From the NCBI RefSeq assembly GCF_027497995.1, contig NZ_JAODBT010000001.1, positions 1,240,001 to 1,304,000 of the forward strand: a DNA stretch of 64,000 nucleotides. Reading direction: 5' to 3'. This document shows positions 44,755-54,351 of the stretch, piece after piece (position 1 is the first letter of the stretch; each line of letters begins with the position of its first letter). The notes beneath the pieces were generated by a model. It was not told the origin of the DNA. It made no database searches and was given only the letters and a program-made list of their open reading frames with translations. This DNA comes from Stenotrophomonas sp. Iso1. Its GTDB lineage: Bacteria > Pseudomonadota > Gammaproteobacteria > Xanthomonadales > Xanthomonadaceae. Both the position numbers and the translations under genes were made by a program.

Positions 44755-47700
44755 TCACGGGTGCAAGGTGGTCAGGAGCGCGCGCGCTGCATTGAAACGG
44801 TCCGCGCTTTCCGGCAACGGATGCTTGATGCGCAGCTTGTCCGGGCCGTCCATCTGGTAAAGCTTGGGCTGCTTCTGGATCAACTGGATCACCGCCATCG
44901 GGTCGATGTTGGGTTTGCTCTCGAACACGATGCGGCCCCCGTTCTCGCCCAGCTCCAATTTGCGGATGCCCAGCTCGTTGGCCTGCAGCTTGAGTTCGGC
45001 GATGGCGAACAGGTGCTTCACCGGGTCCGGCAACAGGCCGAAGCGGTCGATCATTTCCACCTGCAACTCACGCAGCGCGATGTTGTCGCGGGCGCTGGAA
45101 ATGCGCTTGTACAACGTCAGTCGCGTGTGCACATCAGGCAGGTAGTCGTTCGGAATCAACGCCGGCACATGCAGTTCGACTTCGGCACCGCGTGCTTCTT
45201 CGCCTGCATCCAGATCCGGCAGCCTGCCAGCCTTGATCGAACGTACCGCGCGTTCCAGCAACTCGGTGTACAGGCTGAAACCGACCTCGGCCATCTGGCC
45301 GCTTTGATCTTCGCCCAGCAGTTCGCCTGCACCACGGATTTCCAGATCATGCGTGGCCAGGGTGAAGCCGGCGCCCAGCTCGTCCATCGAAGCGATGGCC
45401 TCCAGACGTTTGTGCGCATCGGCGCTGATCGAGCGCTTGTCCGGCGGCACCACGAGGTAGGCGTAGGCACGATGGTGCGAACGACCCACGCGGCCACGCA
45501 GCTGATGCAACTGGGCCAGGCCGAACTTGTCGGCGCGGTTGATGATGATGGTGTTGGCGTTGGGAATGTCGATGCCGGATTCGATGATCGTACTGGCCAG
45601 CAGCACGTTGAAACGCTGCTTCTGGAAATCCAGCATCACCTTTTCCAGTTCACGCTCGGGCATCTGCCCGTGTGCCACGCCGATGCGTGCCTCGGGCACC
45701 AACTCGGACAGCTCGCGCTGCATGCGGCCCATGCTTTCCACATCGTTGTGCAGGAAGTACAGCTGACCACCGCGCGACAACTCGCGCTGGAACGCTTCCC
45801 GCAACTGCGCGTTGTCCCAGGCGGTGATGAAGGTTTTGACCGCCAGCCGGTTCGGTGGCGGTGTAGCGATGATCGACAGATCGCGCAGCCCGGCCATGGC
45901 CATGTTGAGCGTGCGGGGAATGGGCGTGGCGGTGAGCGTAAGCAGGTGCACATTGGCACGCATCGCTTTCAACGCTTCCTTCTGGCGCACGCCGAAACGT
46001 TGTTCTTCATCGACGATGACCAGGCCCAGATCTCGGAACTTCACGTCTGGCTGCAACAAGCGGTGCGTGCCGATGATCACGTCGATGGTGCCTTCGGCCA
46101 CTTTTTCCAGTTCGGCCTTGATTTCCTTGGTGCTCTTGAAGCGCGACAGCACTTCCACCCTGAGCGGGTAATCGGCGAAACGGTCACGGAAGTTGCGGTA
46201 ATGCTGTTCGGCCAACAGCGTGGTCGGTACCAGCACGGCCACCTGCTTGCCGCCGCTGGCAGCGGCGAAGGCTGCACGCACGGCGACTTCAGTTTTGCCG
46301 AAGCCAACGTCGCCGCAGACCACGCGGTCCATCGGCTGGCTGGATTGCAGGTCACGCAATGTTGCTTCGATGGCGGCCAACTGGTCGGTGGTCTCCTCGA
46401 ACGGGAAACCCGCCGCAAAGGGTTCGTACATGGAGCGGTCGATATCCAGTGCCAGACCGGCGCGGGCCTGACGGCGCGCCTGGATTTCCAGCAACTCGGC
46501 CGCAACGTCGCGCACCTTTTCAGCGGCTTTGCGCTTGGCCTTGGTCCACTGCTCGCCACCCAGCGAATGCAACGGTGCAGTTTCAGGCGACGCGCCGGAG
46601 TAACGGCTGATCAGGTGGAGCTGCGCGACCGGCACATACAGGCGATCGCCCTTGGCGTATTCGATCTCAAGGAATTCGCCGGGCATGCCGCCGACGTCCA
46701 TCGCGATCAGGCCACGGTAGCGGCCAACGCCGTGATCTTCGTGGACGATGGGCGCGCCTTCGGTCAGCTCGCCCAGGTCACGGATGATGGCTTCCGGCTC
46801 GCGCCCGGCCCGGCGCGTGCGCCGCGCGTGGCCGGCACGCTCAGGGAACAACTGGCGCTCGGTCAGCACCGCCATTGGCGGCTGGGTGATGGCAAAACCA
46901 TCATCCAGCGGCGCAACGGTGATGGCGAATTTCTCGGCGGCATCTGCCAGGAAAGCCGGCAGGCCGGACACCACCGGTGGACGCAATTCGGCAGCCTGCA
47001 GTACTTCCAGCAGTGCCTCGCGACGGCCCGGTGAATCGGCCGCGATCAGCACCCGACCTGGGTAATGCTCCAGGAAGGATTTCAGTGCTTGCCCGGCAGG
47101 CGCGTCTTTGGCTGCGACCGGCAACGGTGGCAGCGGCTGGTCGCCCAGCGGCTGCGCTTCGTCGATGCGCGGATGATCGGCCGGCCACACTTCCACGCGC
47201 GGCTGCTTGTTGAACTGCTCGCGCAGGCTGTCCGGCGATTGGTAGATCTCATCGGGCGGCAACAGCGGCCGCTCGATGTCGTGGCGGCGTTGTTCGTAGC
47301 GGCTCGTGGTCTGCTGCCAGAACGCATCGGACGCCTCGCCCACACCGGTGCCCACCACGGTGAGGAAACCTTCAGGCAGGTAGTCGAACAGCGTGGCAGT
47401 TCGGTCGAAAAACAGCGGCAGGAAGTACTCGATGCCCGAAGGCAGTACACCGGCTTTCAGGTCCTGATAGAGCGGGCTGCGGCGCGTGTCCACATCAAAC
47501 CGTTCGCGCAGCGTGGTCAATACCTTGGCCAGGCTGACCTCATCCGCCGGCACTTCGCGGCCCGGCAGCATCTTCACCGCCGACACTTTGTCCAGCGAAC
47601 GCTGCGATTCGGGGTCGAACGCGCGGATGGAGTCGATATCCTCATCCAGCAACTCGATGCGCAATGGCGCGTCGGCGCCCATTGGGTAGACGTCGAGCAG

Positions 47701-48225
47701 GCCACCGCGCACGGCGAAGTCACCCGGGTCCAACACCTGCGCCACATTGCGGTAGCCGGCGCTTTCCAACCGCCGCTTCTCCGCGTCCATGTCCAGGCGC
47801 TGGCCGACCTTCAGATCGAAGCTGCCACCGACGATGTAACTCAGCGGCGCCAACCGCTGCAGCAGCGTTTGCACCGGCACCACCACGATGCCGCGCGTCA
47901 GCGTGGGCAGGTGGTGCAGGGCAGCCAGACGCTGCGAAATGATGTCCGGGTGCGGGCTGAATTGGTCGTAGGGCAGTGTTTCCCAATCCGGGAACGGCAC
48001 CACCGGCAGCGCATTAGTGCTGGTGCCCAGCAGTGTCTGCAGATCGGCGACGGTCTGGTGCGCGCTCTGGTTATCGCGCGTGACCAACAACAGCGGCTTG
48101 CCGTGTGCCTGCGCGGCTTGCGCCACATGCCAGGCCAGCGCAGTCGTGGAAGCCGGGGCGCGCCACCAGGCGCGGAGCTGGCCCGAACGGGGCAGCGGCG
48201 GAGAGGGGTATTGGTTGGCAGACAT
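44755..48225 (-). CDS. mfd: Transcription-repair coupling factor Mfd
   Basis: 1156 residues, full length. UvrB-homology N-terminal region (PFPDWETLPYDQFSPHPDIISQR), RNA polymerase-interaction domain (EDHGVGRYRGL, then LEIEYAKGDRLYVPV), and a RecG-like translocase: Walker A-like MDRVVCGDVGFGKTEVAVRAAF, DEEQRFG motif II, TATPIPRTLNM motif III, and VLLASTIIESGIDIPNANT and LRGRVGRSHHRAYAYL motifs V-VI, with a C-terminal TRCF domain. It releases stalled RNA polymerase and recruits UvrA. Confidence 0.97.
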   Translation of the reverse strand: MSANQYPSPPLPRSGQLRAWWRAPASTTALAWHVAQAAQAHGKPLLLVTRDNQSAHQTVADLQTLLGTSTNALPVVPFPDWETLPYDQFSPHPDIISQRLAALHHLPTLTRGIVVVPVQTLLQRLAPLSYIVGGSFDLKVGQRLDMDAEKRRLESAGYRNVAQVLDPGDFAVRGGLLDVYPMGADAPLRIELLDEDIDSIRAFDPESQRSLDKVSAVKMLPGREVPADEVSLAKVLTTLRERFDVDTRRSPLYQDLKAGVLPSGIEYFLPLFFDRTATLFDYLPEGFLTVVGTGVGEASDAFWQQTTSRYEQRRHDIERPLLPPDEIYQSPDSLREQFNKQPRVEVWPADHPRIDEAQPLGDQPLPPLPVAAKDAPAGQALKSFLEHYPGRVLIAADSPGRREALLEVLQAAELRPPVVSGLPAFLADAAEKFAITVAPLDDGFAITQPPMAVLTERQLFPERAGHARRTRRAGREPEAIIRDLGELTEGAPIVHEDHGVGRYRGLIAMDVGGMPGEFLEIEYAKGDRLYVPVAQLHLISRYSGASPETAPLHSLGGEQWTKAKRKAAEKVRDVAAELLEIQARRQARAGLALDIDRSMYEPFAAGFPFEETTDQLAAIEATLRDLQSSQPMDRVVCGDVGFGKTEVAVRAAFAAASGGKQVAVLVPTTLLAEQHYRNFRDRFADYPLRVEVLSRFKSTKEIKAELEKVAEGTIDVIIGTHRLLQPDVKFRDLGLVIVDEEQRFGVRQKEALKAMRANVHLLTLTATPIPRTLNMAMAGLRDLSIIATPPPNRLAVKTFITAWDNAQLREAFQRELSRGGQLYFLHNDVESMGRMQRELSELVPEARIGVAHGQMPERELEKVMLDFQKQRFNVLLASTIIESGIDIPNANTIIINRADKFGLAQLHQLRGRVGRSHHRAYAYLVVPPDKRSISADAHKRLEAIASMDELGAGFTLATHDLEIRGAGELLGEDQSGQMAEVGFSLYTELLERAVRSIKAGRLPDLDAGEEARGAEVELHVPALIPNDYLPDVHTRLTLYKRISSARDNIALRELQVEMIDRFGLLPDPVKHLFAIAELKLQANELGIRKLELGENGGRIVFESKPNIDPMAVIQLIQKQPKLYQMDGPDKLRIKHPLPESADRFNAARALLTTLHP

Positions 48226-48572
48226 GAGCCGCGAATTTTACCAGATGTGGCTTTTCGGGCAGGGCTGGGGGAGACGCGAGCGGACAGGAGTGAGGCGTGA
48301 GAGACGACAAGAGCAAGGGCGGGCCGCGTCCTTTCGTCATGGTGTCCGTGTCGGAGCGGGGAGCGATGGATGCGCGGAACAGCGCCGGACTCAGCGCATT
48401 CGCTCACTCATTTCCTTTCACATCTGCGCCACGGTAGGGTGCAAACGACAAGAGCAGAGGCAGGCGGCCCTGCTTCTGCTCTTGGCTGCGGCTCGTGTTT
48501 TGGAGTGGGGCAGTGACACGTGCCGGGAGCAGCGTCCAAACCGACGCTTCCTCATCACTTCTCACGCCTGCA
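48226..48572. other. Gene-free stretch with a long hairpin, mfd to GNAT gene
   Basis: 347 bp without a supportable gene. Contains a 16-bp imperfect inverted repeat, CAAGAGCAGAGGCAGG / CCTGCTTCTGCTCTTG at 48449-48484, one mismatch and 3-4 nt loop, lacking a T-run. A related piece (gacaagagcaagggcggg) occurs near 48303, suggesting a repeat family. The mfd promoter must also lie here (minus strand). Confidence 0.5.
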
Positions 48573-49118
48573 TCAGGAAGCCAGTTCCAGCACCATCCGC
48601 ACCAATCCCGGCGTGCCGCTGGGATGAGGTACCTGCTTGAAGCCCAGCGAGGCAGCCAGCTGCAGCATCGGCTCGTTCTGCTCGGCAATGTCGCCGTACA
48701 GACGGTCCAGGTACTTGCCGCGCGCCCATTTCACCAGTTTGCGCATCAGTTGCCGGCCCAGGCCCTGCCCCGCAAGGAAGCGGCTGACCAGGATGGCGTA
48801 TTCAGCGTCGCGGGTGCCCGGGATGATGGAGGCGCGGGCGACCGCGCCGACCACGGCTTCACCCGGCGGCAGCGGCTCGGCGGCCACCAGGGCGATCTCG
48901 GTCTTGGGATTGGGGTGGGTGAGCCGCTGTGCGGTCTCATCAGACAGTGCTTCCACCGACTGCAGGAACTTGTCACGCACCTCTTCCGGCCCGAACAGGG
49001 CGAACGCGCCCTGCAGGGGGGCGCCGTCTTCCGGGCGGATGGGGCGGATAAGCAGTTCGCGGCCGCTGGGTGCCTTGAAATGTTCATGCCAGGGCGGCAT
49101 GCGATTACGGGTAGCCAT
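48573..49118 (-). CDS. GNAT-family N-acetyltransferase
   Basis: 181 residues with the acetyl-CoA site in SRFLAGQGLGRQLMRKLVKWA (Q/R-x-x-G-x-G/A motif) and a preceding strand EYAILV. The domain resembles the C-terminal GNAT domain of protein acetyltransferases (RPIRPEDGAPLQGAFALF, also found in Pat/AcuA-like enzymes). Target unknown. GGAGG is ten bases before the ATG chosen; an ATG 36 bp further up is in frame. Single gene flanked by gaps. Confidence 0.87.
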   Translation of the reverse strand: MATRNRMPPWHEHFKAPSGRELLIRPIRPEDGAPLQGAFALFGPEEVRDKFLQSVEALSDETAQRLTHPNPKTEIALVAAEPLPPGEAVVGAVARASIIPGTRDAEYAILVSRFLAGQGLGRQLMRKLVKWARGKYLDRLYGDIAEQNEPMLQLAASLGFKQVPHPSGTPGLVRMVLELAS

Positions 49119-49215
49119 GACTACGGTTCCTCCAAAGTCCCCGGATTCTGTCATCCGCCCGCCTAAATACTGTGAACGTTCTTCAACGCAGAGTCGTGGC
49201 CGCAGACAGCGGGCA

Positions 49216-50073
49216 TTACTCGGGCATCTTCAGCCATTCCAGACGGGTGGAAGCGCCTGCTTCGCCCAGATGCTTCTTCAGGGTGGGCAGCGCCGGGGAC
49301 AGAATTTTGTCGAATTGCCAGGGGGTGTTGACCAATAGCATGCCGCTGCCATTCAGGCGCAGGGGCGAGTCGTCGGGCCTGACCAGCAGTTCAGCTACCA
49401 GTACGGATTTGGCCGGCAGATGGGTGGCCTTGCGGAAGAACTGCTGCAGGCTGCGGCGCTGCTTGATCGGGTACCACACTGCGCATTGGGCCTGCGGCAT
49501 GCGGGTGAGGATTTCACGCAGGGTGGAGATGATCTGCGGGTACTCGGCGTCCTGCGCCTCGTAGGGCGGGTCGATCAGCACCAGTGCCCGGCCGATCTTG
49601 TCGTTGCCGGACTTGGGCGGGAGCAGGGCACGGATGCTGTCGTAGCCATTGCCGGCAAAGACCTGCACGCGGCGGTCATGGGCGAACAGCTCCTTGAGCG
49701 CGGCCGCTTCGTCCTTCTGCAGCTCGCAGGCGGCCATGCGGTCCTGCTCGCGCAGGGCACGGGCGGCCAGCAGCGGTGAGCCGGGGTAGGACACCAGGGC
49801 GCCGACCGGATTGTCGGCCTGCACGGCACGCAGGTAGCGCTCGACCACCTCGGGCAGTGCGGGCGTGGTCATCAGCTGCAGGATGCCCAGGTTGGCCTCG
49901 GCGGTCTTGCGGCTTTCCTCGGCCGAGAGCTGGTAACGTCCGCGCCCGGCATGGGTGTCCAGGACGAAGAAGGGGGATTCTTTTTGCTTGAGCGCGTCGA
50001 TCATGGCCAGCATGACGACATGCTTGAGCACGTCGGCGTGGTTGCCGGCGTGGAAGGCGTGGCGATAGTTCAT
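49216..50073 (-). CDS. rlmJ: 23S rRNA (adenine-2030-N6)-methyltransferase
   Basis: 285 residues, SAM-dependent N6-adenine methyltransferase of the RlmJ family acting on A2030 of 23S rRNA before ribosome assembly. Characteristic N-terminus MNYRHAFHAGNHADVLKHV, motif FFVLDTHAGRGRYQL (SAM loop), and catalytic DPPYE in RALVLIDPPYEAQD. Length matches E. coli RlmJ. Divergent from creB by 45 bp, so the promoters are compact. Confidence 0.95.
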   Translation of the reverse strand: MNYRHAFHAGNHADVLKHVVMLAMIDALKQKESPFFVLDTHAGRGRYQLSAEESRKTAEANLGILQLMTTPALPEVVERYLRAVQADNPVGALVSYPGSPLLAARALREQDRMAACELQKDEAAALKELFAHDRRVQVFAGNGYDSIRALLPPKSGNDKIGRALVLIDPPYEAQDAEYPQIISTLREILTRMPQAQCAVWYPIKQRRSLQQFFRKATHLPAKSVLVAELLVRPDDSPLRLNGSGMLLVNTPWQFDKILSPALPTLKKHLGEAGASTRLEWLKMPE

Positions 50074-50118
50074 CGGCGAAGTGTACGGGGGTGCCCGGGC
50101 GGCGGCTATGCTGGCGGC

Positions 50119-50826
50119 ATGTCAGACCAGCCAGCCCGGGTACTCGTCGTCGAAGACGAGGCCGCCATTGCCGATACCCTTCTGTATGCCCTGCGCAGCG
50201 AAGGCTATGCCGCCAGCCACTGCGCACTGGGCCGCCAAGCCCTGGAGCGCCTGCGCGACGAGGGCGCCGACGTGGTGGTGCTGGATGTGGGCCTGCCCGA
50301 CCTGGGCGGGTTCGAGGTGTGTAGACAACTGCGCACTTTCAGCCAGGTGCCGGTGATCTTCCTGACTGCCCGCAATGACGAGTTCGACCGGGTACTGGGG
50401 CTGGAACTGGGCGCCGACGACTATGTGACCAAGCCGTTCTCGCCGCGTGAAATGGTGGCGCGGGTACGGGCCCGGCTGCGCCGTGGGGCGGGTACGGCCG
50501 CTTCGCTGCTGGCGGCGACCGTGGCGGGCTGGCGCCAATGCGGCCGCTTCGCCATTGATGAAGACGGCAAGCGCATCCGTTACCAGGACGCGCTGCTGGA
50601 CCTCACCCGTTACGAGTACGCCCTGCTGGCCGCGTTGCTGCAACGGCCCGGTGCGATCCTGAGCCGGGCGCAGCTGATGGAGCGAGGCTGGGACCACGCC
50701 AGCGACAGCACGGACCGCACCGTCGATACCCACGTCAAAACGCTGCGGGCCAAGCTGCGTGCGGCCGGTGCGCAGGATGATCCCATTCGCACCCATCGCG
50801 GCGTGGGTTACGCGCTGGAGCTGTAA
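50119..50826 (+). CDS. creB: CreB, OmpR-family response regulator
   Basis: 235 residues: receiver with VLVVEDEAAI, phospho-Asp in VVVLDVGLPDLGG, Lys in YVTKPFSPREM; winged helix with LTRYEYALLAALLQRPGAILSRAQL and RTVDTHVKTLRAKL. With CreC it controls carbon, redox and cell-wall-stress genes, and in some Gammaproteobacteria beta-lactamase expression. The stop overlaps creC (TAATG). Confidence 0.94.
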   Translation: MSDQPARVLVVEDEAAIADTLLYALRSEGYAASHCALGRQALERLRDEGADVVVLDVGLPDLGGFEVCRQLRTFSQVPVIFLTARNDEFDRVLGLELGADDYVTKPFSPREMVARVRARLRRGAGTAASLLAATVAGWRQCGRFAIDEDGKRIRYQDALLDLTRYEYALLAALLQRPGAILSRAQLMERGWDHASDSTDRTVDTHVKTLRAKLRAAGAQDDPIRTHRGVGYALEL

Positions 50827-52262
50827 TGCGGCTGGGGCTGAAAATCTTCCTGGGCTTCTTCCTGATCGTCGGCATCGCCGCGTTCTTCGTGATGCGCGTG
50901 TTCGTCAACGAGGTGAAGCCCGGCGTGCGTCAGGCCATGGAATCCACCTTGGTGGATGCGGCCAACGTGCTGGCGGTGATCGCTGCACCGGATTTGAAGG
51001 CCGGGCAGATCGCCGAAGGTACCTTCGCCGCCCAGATGGCCACCGCGCAGCGGCGTGATCCCAAGGCGATGGTGTGGCGCTTCCCCAAGCGCAGCGTCGA
51101 GTATCGGGTGACCATCACCGACGCCAAGGGCATCGTGATCTACGACTCGCGTGGGCAGGACGTTGGCCGTGACAACTCGCGCTGGAACGATGTGTACAAG
51201 ACCTTGCGTGGCGAGTACGGCGCACGGTCCAGTGCGGAAAAGCCCGGCGATGAAACCTCCACCGTGATGCACGTCGCCGCGCCGATCTACGACCCGGCCG
51301 ACGGCCGTACCTTGATCGGCGTGCTGACCCTGTCGCAGCCCAACGACACCATTGATCCATTCATCACTGCCAGTCAGCGCGCCATCATCGCGCGCGGTGC
51401 ATGGCTGATCGGTCTGTCGGCATTGATCGGATTGTTGATGACGTGGTGGTTGTCGCGCGGTATCGGCAGCCTGAGTCGCTATGCCAAGGCGGTGAGTGCG
51501 GGTGAACCCGTGCCGCCACCGCCGCGTCGCCGCGATGAAATCGGTGACCTCGGCCAGGCGCTTGAAATCATGCGTCGCAAGCTAGAAGGCAAGGCCTACG
51601 TTGAGCAGTACGTGCAGTCACTCACGCACGAAATGAAGAGCCCGCTGGCCGCGATCCGTGGGGCCGCCGAGCTGTTGCAGGAACCGCTGCCTGAGGCCGA
51701 GCGGCAACGCTTCGCCGGCAACATCGTGCAGCAGGAGCGGCGCCTGACGGAAACCATCGACCAGCTGCTGCGGCTGGCCGAAGTGGAGCAACACGGTTGG
51801 TTGCAGAAGCGTGGCGAGGTGGATCTCGTTGCGTTGTGCCGCGCGCTGGCCGATGACGCTGGCCCCAGCCTGCAGGCTGCGCAGCTGCAGTTGGATTGTC
51901 AGATGCCCGAGCGTGCATTGCTGCAGGGCGATGCGTTCCTGCTGCGGCAGGCGTTGTCGAACCTGCTGGACAACGCCATCGCGTTTTCGCCAGAAGGGGG
52001 GCGTGTCGCGTTGAACGTGCAAAAGAGCGAGGAAGGCTGGACGGCAAGTCTGCGTGATGCAGGCCCTGGTGTGCCGGAGTACGCGCAGGAGCGGGTGTTC
52101 GAGCGTTTTTATTCGTTGGCGAGGCCACGTAGCGGGCAGCGCAGCAGCGGTCTGGGCTTGCCGTTTGTGGCGGAAGTCGCGCGACTGCACGGCGGCCGCG
52201 CGCAGTTGCGCAACCACCCTGGCGGCGGCGCCGAGGCAAGCCTGGTACTGCCGCTGGTCTGA
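50826..52262 (+). CDS. creC: CreC, sensor histidine kinase
   Basis: 478 residues. TM1 (IFLGFFLIVGIAAFFVMRVFV), periplasmic CreC-type domain with VEYRVTITDAKGIVIYDSRGQDVGRDNS, TM2 (GAWLIGLSALIGLLMTWWLS), HAMP, HisKA with VQSLTHEMKSPLAAIRGAAELL (phospho-His), and ATPase motifs LSNLLDNAIAFS, DAGPGVPEYAQERVFERFYS and SSGLGLPFVAEVA. Complete and presumably functional. Translationally coupled to creB. Confidence 0.94.
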   Translation: MRLGLKIFLGFFLIVGIAAFFVMRVFVNEVKPGVRQAMESTLVDAANVLAVIAAPDLKAGQIAEGTFAAQMATAQRRDPKAMVWRFPKRSVEYRVTITDAKGIVIYDSRGQDVGRDNSRWNDVYKTLRGEYGARSSAEKPGDETSTVMHVAAPIYDPADGRTLIGVLTLSQPNDTIDPFITASQRAIIARGAWLIGLSALIGLLMTWWLSRGIGSLSRYAKAVSAGEPVPPPPRRRDEIGDLGQALEIMRRKLEGKAYVEQYVQSLTHEMKSPLAAIRGAAELLQEPLPEAERQRFAGNIVQQERRLTETIDQLLRLAEVEQHGWLQKRGEVDLVALCRALADDAGPSLQAAQLQLDCQMPERALLQGDAFLLRQALSNLLDNAIAFSPEGGRVALNVQKSEEGWTASLRDAGPGVPEYAQERVFERFYSLARPRSGQRSSGLGLPFVAEVARLHGGRAQLRNHPGGGAEASLVLPLV

Positions 52263-52263
52263 C

Positions 52264-52279
52264 TTCACATTCGCTTCAA
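52264..52279 (+). promoter_or_regulatory. cre-tag-like CreB-binding site before creD
   Basis: TTCAC-ATTCGC-TTCAA, matching the CreB/BlrA consensus TTCAC-N6-TTCAC in 9 of 10 positions. It starts one base after the creC stop and ends 67 bp before creD. Confidence 0.75.
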
Positions 52280-52346
52280 ATTCGCCACAAACCCTGCTCA
52301 CCGGGCGGGGGGAAGCTGTGCCTCGGTTACCACACGAGGACGGGAC

Positions 52347-53711
52347 ATGACTTCCCTGAAACTGCTGTTGCGCTTCGCCATTGTCGGCGGGCTGGCGTTG
52401 TTGTTGTTGATTCCCCTGCTGCTGATCCGCGGCACCATCAATGAGCGCGAGAGCTATCGCGACCAGGCCATCGAGCGGGTGGCGCAGAGCCGGGCAGGTG
52501 AGCAGACGCTGATCGGCCCGGTGCGCGTGCTGCCGTGGACGCAGAAGCGCGAGGTGGAAGTGGAAGTGGAGGGCAGCGCCCAACGCAAGACGGAACTGCG
52601 CACCGAGCACGGCTATGACCTGCAGATGCCGACGCGCTTGAACGTGCAAGGCAAGATGCGCCCGGACGAACGCCGCGTCGGCTTGTTCAAGGTGCCGGTC
52701 TACAGCTGGCAGGCCAAGTTGCAGGCAGAGTTCGCTCCGGTCAATTACACAGCGGTCGCGGGCCGTACCTACGAGCGCCCGTACCTGGCGTTGGGCGTTG
52801 CCGACGTGCGTGGTCTGGTTGGTACGCCCAACCTGCGCGTTGATGGCCGCGCGGTTCCGCTGCAGTCCGGTTCCGGCGTGCTGGAAGAAACCTCAAAGGG
52901 CCTGCATGCGCCGCTGACGGAGTTGATGGACATCACTCAGGGCGTGTTGCGTGAGGGCAGCAAGGTCGAGCTGGAGTTCGTGCTCGATGGCACCCGTTCG
53001 CTGTCGGTGGTGCCGGTGGGCGACGACACCCGCGTGTCGCTGGATTCCCCTTGGCCGCACCCCTTGTTCGGCGGCAGCTTCCTGCCCAATGAACGCACCA
53101 TCGACGACAGCGGTTTCAAGGCCCAATGGGCAGTGTCCTCATTGGCCTCGGCAGCCCAGGCACAGCTGCTCAAGAACATTCGTGGTGTTGGCGGCAGTGT
53201 GGAGTCGTTGAATGTCGCGCTGGTGGATCCGGTGGACGTTTACACGCAGGCCGACCGCGCTACCAAGTACGGCATCCTGTTCGTGTTGCTGACCTTTGTC
53301 GGCTTTGCGCTGTTCGAGCTGATCAAGCAACTCAAGATTCACCCGCTGCAGTACCTGCTGGTGGGTTTGGCGCTGGCCATCTTCTTCCTGCTGCTGGTGA
53401 GCTTGTCCGAGCAGATCGCGTTCTGGCAGGCGTATCTGATATCGGCGGCGGCGTGTATTGGCCTGCAGGGCTTCTACCTGAGCGGGGTGTTGCGCAGCTG
53501 GAAGTACGGCTTGGGCTTCTCAACCATGCTGACCCTGCTGTACGGCGTGCTGTACATGCTGCTGGCTTCAGAGAACAACGCATTGCTGATGGGCTCGCTA
53601 CTGCTGTTCGGCATTCTGGCCGTGATCATGTGGATCACCCGCAAGGTGGATTGGTACGAGCTGAGCAGCCGCTCTGCGGCCAAGCCGACCACACCTCCGA
53701 CCTTGCTGTAA
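52347..53711 (+). CDS. creD: CreD inner-membrane protein
   Basis: 454 residues, CreD family. One N-terminal membrane segment (FAIVGGLALLLLIPLLLIRG), a large periplasmic beta-rich domain (about 30-305, containing NYTAVAGRTYERPYLALGVADVRGL), and then five to six closely spaced helices (ILFVLLTFVGFALFELI onward). Its molecular role is unclear; it is strongly induced by CreBC and affects envelope integrity. The cre-tag-like site upstream supports CreB control. Confidence 0.94.
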   Translation: MTSLKLLLRFAIVGGLALLLLIPLLLIRGTINERESYRDQAIERVAQSRAGEQTLIGPVRVLPWTQKREVEVEVEGSAQRKTELRTEHGYDLQMPTRLNVQGKMRPDERRVGLFKVPVYSWQAKLQAEFAPVNYTAVAGRTYERPYLALGVADVRGLVGTPNLRVDGRAVPLQSGSGVLEETSKGLHAPLTELMDITQGVLREGSKVELEFVLDGTRSLSVVPVGDDTRVSLDSPWPHPLFGGSFLPNERTIDDSGFKAQWAVSSLASAAQAQLLKNIRGVGGSVESLNVALVDPVDVYTQADRATKYGILFVLLTFVGFALFELIKQLKIHPLQYLLVGLALAIFFLLLVSLSEQIAFWQAYLISAAACIGLQGFYLSGVLRSWKYGLGFSTMLTLLYGVLYMLLASENNALLMGSLLLFGILAVIMWITRKVDWYELSSRSAAKPTTPPTLL

Positions 53712-53760
53712 TCGACGCGGGGTGGCGCAGGCCACCCCGCTGTTTCGGGAGGAACAGGTT

Positions 53761-54204
53761 ATGAACCGGGCTTTGATCCATCGTCGCGCACAGCGCGCCT
53801 TACCTGACAGCATTGAAACCAGTGGCCTGCTGCATTTCGGTACCTCGCCAGGGCAGGTGGAAGGAGTGTTGCTGGGCAGCGTGTTCGACTGCGGCGCGCA
53901 GGGCGTAGTGGTGTTGCGATTGGCAGGGCAGACGGCCGTTGCGATCCAGCGGCAGGGATTGGCGTTCTTTGAGCAGGCCCATGTGGCGCGTGCGGGATTG
54001 CAGCAGGCTGTGCCCGCGCATTATGGGCAGTGGCAGCGGATGCTGTTGGGCGCTAAGGAAGGCATTTCGGCGGAAGCCGCGTTTTCCAGCGAGGTGATTG
54101 CAGATTGGAACGGGGCAGCCTATTTCGCGGGTTCGCTCGATAGACGCGCGTGGTTGGCGGTGCTACCGGTGGAGCGGTTGGTGGTTTACGGGTGGTTGAA
54201 TTGA
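53761..54204 (+). CDS. Hypothetical protein downstream of creD
   Basis: 147 residues, no family recognised, no signal peptide or membrane segment. It contains SGLLHFGTSPGQVEGVLLGSVFDCGAQGVVVLRLAGQ, a glycine-rich beta-type segment, and ends RLVVYGWLN. GGGAGGAACAGG precedes the ATG, a good binding site. It follows creD by 49 bp on the same strand, so it may be co-induced by CreBC. Confidence 0.7.
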   Translation: MNRALIHRRAQRALPDSIETSGLLHFGTSPGQVEGVLLGSVFDCGAQGVVVLRLAGQTAVAIQRQGLAFFEQAHVARAGLQQAVPAHYGQWQRMLLGAKEGISAEAAFSSEVIADWNGAAYFAGSLDRRAWLAVLPVERLVVYGWLN

Positions 54205-54351
54205 GACCCACTTTTCCCATTCCCAACTCTTCTCCTCCACAAACGCGGCCTGATTCACCTCAACCATGACCATTGGCCGACTCGGACAACAGCCCCCGCT
54301 GGCTAGACTCGGGCCTTTGTCGTAGTTGGCCGAGTGCCCGGGGGAATACTG

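Noticed and set aside
44680..47034. 784-residue open frame antisense to mfd
   Set aside because: Shadow of Mfd, whose helicase motifs are all present on the minus strand.
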